Source of the DNA: Coxiellaceae bacterium
Lineage (GTDB): Bacteria > Pseudomonadota > Gammaproteobacteria > Coxiellales > Coxiellaceae
Assembly: GCA_003450655.1 (NCBI GenBank)
Contig: DMFG01000037.1
Coordinates: 1 to 7,092, forward strand
Length of the DNA stretch: 7,092 nt
Direction of reading: 5' to 3'
A program made the position numbers and the translations under genes. The notes beneath the pieces are model-generated. The model ran no database searches, was not told the origin of the DNA, and saw only the letters and a program-made list of their open reading frames with translations. How positions within the stretch are numbered: position 1 is the stretch's first letter; every line of letters begins with the position of its first letter. Positions 1 to 4,999 of the stretch are shown here, piece by piece.

Positions 1-745
1 AGACTAGGTCACCCATACCAGCGAGACCTAATAACGTTGACTCTATTCCGCCAGCAGCAGAGAGTAGTCGACGCATTTCAGCTATACCACGAGTTAATAG
101 TGCAGCGCGTGTGTTAGCGCCCAAATCCAAGCCAGCCGTGATACCCATAGCAATCGCTAGCACGTTCTTCATCACACCACATAATTGCACACCCAAAAAA
201 TCATCATTAGGGTAAACTCGAAAACAAGGCGCGTGTAGTCGTTCAGTTAATGAAGTCACAAAATCTGAATGATTGCCAGACACACAAACAGCGGTAGGTA
301 ACGCTTGCCCCACTTCTTTAGCAAAACTTGGACCTGAAACAATCGCCATAGCAACATCAGAACCCATAACTCTCATCACAGTCTCATGTAAAGGTTTTGC
401 TGTATTAGGATCTAAACCCTTAGTACCCCAAGCAATGCGCAATGATCGCTGCTGCAACTCTTTGAGTTGATGTAAAAAGTCAGCGAAAGCTAAGCTTGGG
501 ATCACAATCAACACATCTTCAACAGACTCAAGTGCTAATGACAGATCATCAAAGACAGTCAAGGACTCAGGGAAATGCACTCCGGGCAAATAACGTTCAT
601 TACTACGTTGTTCATACAATTGCTGCATAAACACCGGATTATGCCCCCATAAATGAACACATTGATGATTACGTGCCAGGTGAACCGCTAAGGCGGTTCC
701 CCAGGCACCTGCACCAACGACTAGTATCGGTGATGCTTTGACCAC
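1..745 (-). CDS. gpsA: NAD(P)+-dependent glycerol-3-phosphate dehydrogenase, 3' end cut by window edge
   Basis: This cytoplasmic enzyme reduces dihydroxyacetone phosphate to sn-glycerol-3-phosphate, the backbone of phospholipids. The 248 codons present (family about 330) hold the N-terminal Rossmann motif GAGAWGTA (residues 11-18), WGTKGLD (106-112), SGPSFAKE (137-144), a lysine at 193 in the VMKNV segment that matches the catalytic lysine region, and GANTRAALLTRG (209-220) followed by GLAGMGDL (240-247). No stop or frameshift was found when the minus strand was read through to base 1. The start is GTG at 745, only two bases after the secB stop; this places the nucleotide-binding motif at the usual distance from the N terminus, and a weak CAGG lies just upstream. 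It is the last visible gene of the yibN-grxC-secB-gpsA run and is probably translated from the same message. Identity is secure; only the C-terminal part of the substrate domain is missing. Confidence 0.96.
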   Translation of the reverse strand, partial: MVKASPILVVGAGAWGTALAVHLARNHQCVHLWGHNPVFMQQLYEQRSNERYLPGVHFPESLTVFDDLSLALESVEDVLIVIPSLAFADFLHQLKELQQRSLRIAWGTKGLDPNTAKPLHETVMRVMGSDVAMAIVSGPSFAKEVGQALPTAVCVSGNHSDFVTSLTERLHAPCFRVYPNDDFLGVQLCGVMKNVLAIAMGITAGLDLGANTRAALLTRGIAEMRRLLSAAGGIESTLLGLAGMGDLV

Positions 746-747
746 AA

Positions 748-1257
748 TTAGGCCTGATCAGTAGTTGAAGATGCACCTTCAGCTTTAGCTGCAAGCTCTT
801 GCTGATGTTTTTCATATAACGCATCAAAGTTCACTGGCGCTAGATAAAGCTGAGGAAAACCTGCCTTGATCACAGCATCTGTGACTACTTGACGGGCATA
901 AGGGTACAGCAAGTTCGGGCAATAACTTCCTAACATTGGACGCACCTGCTCATCATCAAAACCCGACAAAGTGAAAATACCAGCCTGCTTTGCTTCTACT
1001 AAGAAAGCTGTTTCTTCACCCACTTTAACCGTTACAGTTACCGTTAATTCAACTTCATGCGCATCATCACTAAGCTTTGAAGTTTTTGTCCCCAAATCCA
1101 TATGTAATTCAGGCTGCCACTGCTTGGTAAAAATCGCAGGTGAATTAGGTGATTCTAGAGATAAATCTTTAATATAGATTCTTTGAACAGCGAACTGAGG
1201 ACCTGCTTCAGCACTCCCATTCGCTTGACCATTTGTTGCTTGCTTTTCAACTGCCAT
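748..1257 (-). CDS. secB: Protein-export chaperone SecB
   Basis: SecB is a cytoplasmic tetrameric chaperone that keeps preproteins unfolded and passes them to SecA for Sec-dependent export. The 169-residue product (E. coli 155) matches the family end to end: an N-terminal [17 protein letters not shown] segment (about residues 23-39), the strand-rich [10 protein letters not shown] stretch, the EAKQAGIF segment, and the conserved [10 protein letters not shown] (about 113-122), then [16 protein letters not shown] near the C terminus. Compared with E. coli the extra length lies at both tips, in low-complexity Ala/Gly/Glu-rich sequence. The ATG at 1257 follows a strong AAGGGG Shine-Dalgarno (minus strand 1269-1264) at 6 bases. 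The gene begins 22 bases after grxC and ends 2 bases before gpsA, the same order as in E. coli, where secB overlaps functionally with neighbours only through co-expression. SecB presence points to Proteobacteria. Confidence 0.97.
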   Translation of the reverse strand: MAVEKQATNGQANGSAEAGPQFAVQRIYIKDLSLESPNSPAIFTKQWQPELHMDLGTKTSKLSDDAHEVELTVTVTVKVGEETAFLVEAKQAGIFTLSGFDDEQVRPMLGSYCPNLLYPYARQVVTDAVIKAGFPQLYLAPVNFDALYEKHQQELAAKAEGASSTTDQA

Positions 1258-1279
1258 TTTACTCCCCTTATGTTTTATT

Positions 1280-1534
1280 TTATTTTAATAACGTATCTAA
1301 TTTACCCGCATCATTTAAAGCTTTCAAATCATCAAAACCACCGATAGGCTGGCCTTTTATAATGATTTGTGGAACCGTTCGTGCATTAGGGACTATTTCC
1401 TCCATTGCAGAAAAAGCGACCGGATCAAGATCAATACGTTGCTCTTCAAATGTAATACCTTTTTCAGTTAACAAGTTCTTAGCGTGAACACAATACGGAC
1501 AATTTGCTTTTGAGTAGACAATCACATCAGCCAT
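1280..1534 (-). CDS. grxC: Glutaredoxin 3
   Basis: This is a small cytoplasmic dithiol glutaredoxin that uses glutathione to reduce protein disulfides and mixed disulfides. At 84 residues it is the normal size for GrxC. The active site CPYC is at residues 12-15, the cis-proline motif TVP at 53-55, and the glutathione-binding GGFDD at 65-69. The start ATG overlaps the rhodanese stop by one base (TAATG), so translation is probably coupled; a GGA lies 8 bases upstream in an A-rich tract. SecB follows after 22 bases. Nothing is missing from the fold or the active site. Confidence 0.97.
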   Translation of the reverse strand: MADVIVYSKANCPYCVHAKNLLTEKGITFEEQRIDLDPVAFSAMEEIVPNARTVPQIIIKGQPIGGFDDLKALNDAGKLDTLLK

Positions 1535-2010
1535 TATTTTTTTCCTTTTTTATCTTTTTTATCTTTTTTGGATTGTTTTTTATTTTCTTCAATCACTGGC
1601 ATAGACGCCTGACGCCATGCATCCATACCACCTTTGAGAATCTTAACGTTCAATAGCCCTTTCTTTTTCAACTGTTGAAAAACACTCAGAGCGGTTTGGC
1701 CACGCTGACAGACCAATACAACATTCGTAGTCTCTTCTTTGGGTAACCGATCCGCATCTGACACGACGTCTAACTTAGAGATATTTTTCGAGCCCATAAT
1801 ATGCCCAGATGAAAAGAGAGCAGCATCTCTCAAATCTACAACATAAGCTTGCTCTTGATTCATTAACGAGACCAACTCTGTAGGAGAAATTTTCTGCTTA
1901 CCCCCTTGAGCACGTGATTCCTCAATAATCAACATAATCAGTAAAACAATAAAAATACCGCTTAACTGCCAATGAGCGATCAAGAAAGAAACAATCTGAT
2001 GAAAATCCAT
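1534..2010 (-). CDS. yibN: Membrane-anchored rhodanese-like protein (YibN family)
   Basis: The protein has one N-terminal membrane helix (about residues 14-30, rich in I, L and V) and a single cytoplasmic rhodanese domain (about 40-140). The domain carries VVDLRD (57-62), GHI (69-71) and the active-site loop CQRGQTA with its cysteine at 101, so sulfurtransferase chemistry is possible; the physiological substrate of this family is not settled. The C terminus (144-158) is almost entirely Lys, Asp, Ser and Gln. I place the start at the ATG at 2010, giving 158 residues, because AAGGG lies 8 bases upstream (2023-2019) and the membrane helix then begins near the N terminus. An in-frame ATG at 2064 would add 18 residues, several of them Arg and Cys, with less support. 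It heads the grxC-secB-gpsA run and overlaps grxC by one base, as expected for the yibN position in gammaproteobacteria. Confidence 0.92.
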   Translation of the reverse strand: MDFHQIVSFLIAHWQLSGIFIVLLIMLIIEESRAQGGKQKISPTELVSLMNQEQAYVVDLRDAALFSSGHIMGSKNISKLDVVSDADRLPKEETTNVVLVCQRGQTALSVFQQLKKKGLLNVKILKGGMDAWRQASMPVIEENKKQSKKDKKDKKGKK

Positions 2011-2038
2011 AACACCTACCCTTATTCGATGAGGGCAC

Positions 2039-2067
2039 AGTATACAGGAAAGTCTGCCAGACAAAAG
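2039..2067 (-). promoter_or_regulatory. Candidate promoter for the yibN-grxC-secB-gpsA operon
   Basis: Reading the minus strand, a good -10-like hexamer TATACT (2044-2039) lies 28 bases before the yibN start, which would give a leader of about 20 bases containing the Shine-Dalgarno. The -35 at 17 bases spacing (CTTTTG, 2067-2062) is poor, so this is a weak sigma-70 call or one that needs an activator. A perfect 11-base palindrome lies in the spacer. The 89-base gap to the aldehyde dehydrogenase shows no convincing terminator, so read-through from that gene is also possible. Confidence 0.3.
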
Positions 2068-2099
2068 AGGCTTGATTTAATGATCATGGTTTTTACACA

Positions 2100-3461
2100 T
2101 CACTTCACACAAACCACTTTAGCCTGCATAAATTCTTTTAAACCGTCCTCAGATAATTCACATCCAACACCTGATGCTTTAATACCCCCAATCGGAAAAC
2201 GAGGATCAGATGCTACGGGCGCATTAACATAACAACTTCCTGCCTCCAAGTGAGATAAAGCTAATTGACGTCCTCGCTCTTTATCTGAAGTGCATATAAC
2301 TGCTCCTAAGCCGTAGATCGTCTGACTAGCTAACTGGAAAGCTTCCTCTTCAGTCTCGGCACGCACAATACTTACTACAGGACCAAACAACTCCTCATCA
2401 AATGCAGCCATACCAGGCAAAACACCTGTCAGGACTGTAGGTGGATAGAAAAAACCATCGCCATCAGGAATTTTTCCACCGCACAATAGCTCAGCACCAG
2501 CAGCCACACTAGATTGAATTTGCTCATGTACATGCTGCCTTAAATCTTCTCGAGCTAATGGTCCAAGATTCGTAGTAGCGTCTAAGGGATCAGCACAGCG
2601 GTATTGCTGAATCTTATCAAGCACACAGCGCAACCATTGATCATAAATATATCCCACAACGATACAGCGCTTGGGAGCAATGCATATCTGCCCTGCATTC
2701 AGCATTCTTGCAGCCACAGAAATCTCTGCAGCCAGCTCAACATCAGCATCACTTAAGATTACGCAGGGGTCTGACCCTCCTAACTCTAATGAAACCTTTT
2801 TTAAAGCCGAGCCAGCTTGAGCCCCAACAATTCTTCCAGCTGCAGCACTACCAGTCAACGCCACACCTTTAACTCTACCATCATGAATAATCGCCTCCAC
2901 CTGATCAACATCCACAACTAAAGTCGTAAACACGCCTTTTGGGAAACCCGCCTCTTCAAATAAACTCGCAATCTTTACAGCGCATCCCGTGACGTTTGGC
3001 GCATGCTTTAGCAGAACTACATTACCAGCCAATACTTGACTCACTGCAAATCGAAACACCTGCCACAATGGAAAATTCCATGGCATTATAGCCAACAAAA
3101 CACCCAGTGGCTCATAATGAACAGCACTATAGTGAAACTCTGTCTGGACCACTTCTGGCTTTAACCAACTCTCTATATGGTCAACTTGGTACTGACACAA
3201 CAAACTGCATTTTTTAACCTCAGCAATCGACTGTGTTAATGGCTTACCCATTTCCTCAGTCATTAATGCTGCAATCTCAAGCTCCTGAGACTTAAGCAAC
3301 GACTGTAAAGCCAACATATAATCACATCTCAAAGAGAGTGAAAGATTCTTCCATTGAGAGAACTGTTCGTCAGCTACAGTCAAAGCACGATCGATATTTT
3401 TTAGGGTGAATGGTGAATATTCCTGGAGTAGCATCCCATTTGCTGGATTATACGTAATCAA
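2100..3461 (-). CDS. NAD(P)-dependent aldehyde dehydrogenase, Sad/YneI-like (probable succinate-semialdehyde dehydrogenase)
   Basis: This soluble aldehyde dehydrogenase oxidises an aldehyde to its acid, most probably succinic semialdehyde to succinate. Its sequence resembles E. coli Sad (YneI) closely: IMPWNFPLWQV (125-135, with oxyanion Asn129), LLKHAPN (150-156, cofactor-binding Lys152), LTGSAAAG (202-209), LELGGSDP (225-232, general base Glu226), NAGQIC (255-260, nucleophile Cys260) and EELFGP (356-361). With 453 residues it is complete; E. coli Sad has 462. I chose the TTG at 3461 because a perfect AAGGAG lies 7 bases upstream (3474-3469), and the protein then begins MITYNPANG like its relatives. 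The ATG at 3497 would add 12 residues in front and put the Shine-Dalgarno inside the gene. It is divergent from the thiamine unit and lies upstream of yibN on the same strand. No clear own promoter was found. The exact aldehyde substrate is inferred from similarity only. Confidence 0.9.
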   Translation of the reverse strand: MITYNPANGMLLQEYSPFTLKNIDRALTVADEQFSQWKNLSLSLRCDYMLALQSLLKSQELEIAALMTEEMGKPLTQSIAEVKKCSLLCQYQVDHIESWLKPEVVQTEFHYSAVHYEPLGVLLAIMPWNFPLWQVFRFAVSQVLAGNVVLLKHAPNVTGCAVKIASLFEEAGFPKGVFTTLVVDVDQVEAIIHDGRVKGVALTGSAAAGRIVGAQAGSALKKVSLELGGSDPCVILSDADVELAAEISVAARMLNAGQICIAPKRCIVVGYIYDQWLRCVLDKIQQYRCADPLDATTNLGPLAREDLRQHVHEQIQSSVAAGAELLCGGKIPDGDGFFYPPTVLTGVLPGMAAFDEELFGPVVSIVRAETEEEAFQLASQTIYGLGAVICTSDKERGRQLALSHLEAGSCYVNAPVASDPRFPIGGIKASGVGCELSEDGLKEFMQAKVVCVK

Positions 3462-3468
3462 TATTATT

Positions 3469-3474
3469 CTCCTT
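3469..3474 (-). promoter_or_regulatory. Shine-Dalgarno AAGGAG deciding the TTG start of the aldehyde dehydrogenase
   Basis: On the minus strand AAGGAG is followed by 7 bases and then TTG (3461-3459), which opens directly into the ITYNPANG sequence typical of the family N terminus. No ATG, GTG or other TTG has comparable support nearby. Confidence 0.8.
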
Positions 3475-3520
3475 AGATACTGATATCTTGAAAACAATAC
3501 TGTAACAAAAAATCATGCTC

Positions 3521-3549
3521 TTTACTTTATCGGTAAGCTATCTTACTAT
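3521..3549 (+). promoter_or_regulatory. Candidate sigma-70 promoter of the thiamine (riboswitch) operon
   Basis: TTTACT (3521-3526) and TACTAT (3544-3549) are separated by exactly 17 bases, each matching four of six consensus positions. Transcription would start near 3556, immediately before the first bases of riboswitch helix P1, which is the expected geometry. A short inverted repeat (GTAAG 3533-3537 / CTTAC 3542-3546) overlaps the -10. An alternative TTGAAA at 3488-3493 has only a weak -10 partner (AATCAT, 3511-3516). Confidence 0.45.
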
Positions 3550-3556
3550 CCCGAAT

Positions 3557-3638
3557 CGTCAGGGGTGCGCCATTATGCGCTGAGAAGAGTCATCTAACCC
3601 TTAGAACCTGATCTAGGAATACTAGCGTAGGAAGACAA
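3557..3638 (+). promoter_or_regulatory. TPP riboswitch (THI box)
   Basis: This RNA leader binds thiamine pyrophosphate and represses the downstream genes. The parts can be placed one by one: P1 GTC/GAC (3558-3560 with 3634-3636), P2 GGGT/ACCC (3563-3566 with 3597-3600), P3 GCGC/GCGC (3567-3570 with 3577-3580) around a six-base loop, the invariant CTGAGA (3580-3585) that contacts the pyrimidine ring, GAACCTGAT (3604-3612), P5 CTAG/CTAG (3613-3616 with 3622-3625), and GCGTAGGAA (3625-3633), whose AGG closes P4 with CCT (3607-3609). The helix P3a arm is absent. P1 is short (three pairs). Loop L5 has five bases, one fewer than in the E. coli thiM and thiC aptamers. The element ends about 5 bases before the ATG of the PQ-loop gene, leaving no room for a separate terminator or anti-Shine-Dalgarno hairpin, so control is most likely at translation initiation. 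Confidence 0.95.
3629..3634 (+). promoter_or_regulatory. Shine-Dalgarno embedded in the riboswitch aptamer
   Basis: AGGAAG is the only plausible ribosome binding site for the ATG at 3643 (8 bases after the motif). Its AGG is the 3' strand of aptamer helix P4 and its last base enters P1, so TPP binding would hide it directly. Confidence 0.7.
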
Positions 3639-3642
3639 GCAT

Positions 3643-4311
3643 ATGACATTACCTTCATTCGGCACATACTCCCTAACAATATCAACAGCCCTCTACACTG
3701 TTTGGCTACTACCACAGATCCTATATAACTTTCGTCATCACAATATTACTGAGACGAGTTTCTTTATGCATGCTTTTATTATGATGGGCTGTGCCTTTGA
3801 CTTAAATTATGGGCTAGGCGCACACCTACCGATCCAATATTTATGGGTATCTTGTTTAAACCTTACCCTATTAATCATCCAGCACTACCAATGGTTCTCA
3901 CATCGCAAAACAACACCTATAATTCTTTACTGGTTACTACTCAGCTTTCTCGTAATCAGCTTAATAACCTATTCCGTATTATCACATCACTATAACTGGA
4001 CAACACCTAAAAATGTCATCTTAGCCTTTGGATGGCTGGCTAATAGCAGTTTTCTCCTCTACCCAGTACCTCAAATTATCAAGCAATATCACAACCACAG
4101 CGCAAGTGGGATCAGCTTAACCTTTATCTTTCTAAGCCTTACGCTAAATATGCTAGACCTATTTAGTGCATATGCACTAACCTGGCCAAAACCAAGTTAT
4201 ATAGGGCCGTTTATACTCATCAATTGCCAGCTCATATTGCTCTATCAACACTACTTTTATCATGCTAGAAGAAATAACGCATATGGAAAAACAAGCACTA
4301 ATTATTGCTAA
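3643..4311 (+). CDS. Seven-helix PQ-loop membrane protein, candidate thiamine (or precursor) transporter
   Basis: The 222-residue product is strongly hydrophobic and shows two PQ-loop repeats: LLPQILYNF (22-30) followed by the polar NITETS, and YPVPQIIKQY (140-149) followed by SASGIS (153-158). Each PQ pair (24-25, 143-144) lies in the first helix of a three-helix bundle. About seven helices can be drawn, with one linking helix near 92-112, the 3+1+3 plan of SWEET, cystinosin-type and Pnu carriers. Polar or aromatic residues inside predicted helices (Asp53, Asn55, Asn73, Trp131, Asn134, Asn169, Asp172) could line a substrate path. It is the first gene behind a TPP riboswitch and overlaps a thiamine pyrophosphokinase gene. 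That context, together with the fold's kinship to the thiamine carrier PnuT, suggests thiamine or precursor uptake. The substrate is not shown by the sequence; family membership is firm, function is inferred. Confidence 0.88.
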   Translation: MTLPSFGTYSLTISTALYTVWLLPQILYNFRHHNITETSFFMHAFIMMGCAFDLNYGLGAHLPIQYLWVSCLNLTLLIIQHYQWFSHRKTTPIILYWLLLSFLVISLITYSVLSHHYNWTTPKNVILAFGWLANSSFLLYPVPQIIKQYHNHSASGISLTFIFLSLTLNMLDLFSAYALTWPKPSYIGPFILINCQLILLYQHYFYHARRNNAYGKTSTNYC

Positions 4312-4912
4312 TGGATCACAAAGGTCATTAGAAAATATTATCCGCTACAGCGAAAATCGCAGGATTATTGCACTCGATGGAGCATATAACCAGCTAAGCA
4401 ATGAATCGATTATCATCGATAGTATTATTGGTGATCTCGATTCGATCACACCAGAAGCATGCCTAAAAGCAAAACAACTCGGGGTGAAAATCATTCATGT
4501 CGCCAATCAAAATTACACTGATCTAGATAAAGCCATCCGACACCTTGATCAACAGCATTTTTCAGATATCATTATTCTTAATGCAACTGGACTGCGTATG
4601 GACCATACACTCCATAACTTACAGCTACTATCACGGTACTACCAACCACATCGCCCTATAAAAATAATCACTGAAACGGAAACAATCACTTTAGTGAAAG
4701 ACAAAATGATTACATTAACTGGCAAATCTGAAACTGGCATAGGGATAATAGGAGCACCCAAAGGTATAGTCAGTAGCCAAGGGCTTATGTATGACATGGA
4801 TGAATTAACACTAGAGTTTGGCTACCAAGACTCGACCAGCAATTGCCTCAAACATCAAAATGCAACACTAACAGTTAACGGGCAAGTGCTTCTTACTCAA
4901 AACCTTCAGTAA
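4283..4912 (+). CDS. Thiamine pyrophosphokinase (thiamine diphosphokinase)
   Basis: This cytoplasmic enzyme transfers pyrophosphate from ATP to thiamine, giving TPP in one step. The 209-residue protein has the family signatures in order: IIANGS (7-12) at the N terminus, a DGA at 32-34 corresponding to the usual ADGGA, the hallmark GDLDSI (50-55), NQNYTDLDKAI (75-85) matching the conserved D-x-N-x-T-D-x-x-K pattern, and ATGLRMDHTLHNL (101-113) matching the G-A-T-G-G-R-x-D-H segment. The C-terminal beta domain includes SSQGLMYDM and, further on, STSNCL. I prefer the ATG at 4283 over that at 4262 because ANG then falls about ten residues in, and a weak AGAAGAA lies 8-14 bases upstream. The gene overlaps the PQ-loop gene by 29 bases in another frame, which suggests translational coupling and shared TPP control. 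Pairing TPK with a carrier indicates salvage of free thiamine, unlike the ThiL step of de novo synthesis. Confidence 0.95.
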   Translation: MEKQALIIANGSQRSLENIIRYSENRRIIALDGAYNQLSNESIIIDSIIGDLDSITPEACLKAKQLGVKIIHVANQNYTDLDKAIRHLDQQHFSDIIILNATGLRMDHTLHNLQLLSRYYQPHRPIKIITETETITLVKDKMITLTGKSETGIGIIGAPKGIVSSQGLMYDMDELTLEFGYQDSTSNCLKHQNATLTVNGQVLLTQNLQ

Positions 4913-4999
4913 ATTACCGTTTAAAATCAAGCATTCATTATATTATGTACAAATCTCTGATACACTCGCTTATCTTTATCACAAAAAACTATATACTCC
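4913..4999 (+). promoter_or_regulatory. AT-rich gap before envC, weak promoter signals only
   Basis: The 87 bases between the kinase stop and the envC start show no terminator hairpin. TATTAT (4941-4946) and the overlapping TATATT (4939-4944) resemble a -10, but the nearest -35-like TTTAAA (4920-4925) is only 15 bases away from TATTAT. There is no Shine-Dalgarno before the envC ATG; the bases just upstream are A-rich and then ATATACTCC. A start site here is plausible but not demonstrated. Confidence 0.25.

Noticed and set aside
971..1487. Two plus-strand open frames opposite secB and grxC
   Set aside because: They are antisense shadows of highly conserved genes; the translations show no family features.
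2045..2075. Possible terminator after the aldehyde dehydrogenase
   Set aside because: The only hairpin (GTCT/AGAC) is four pairs with a three-base loop and is followed by TTTCC, too weak for an intrinsic terminator.
1972..2232. Open frame of 86 codons on the plus strand across the yibN/dehydrogenase gap
   Set aside because: It lies antisense to the 5' end of yibN and the 3' end of the aldehyde dehydrogenase, both well supported, and has no recognisable domain.
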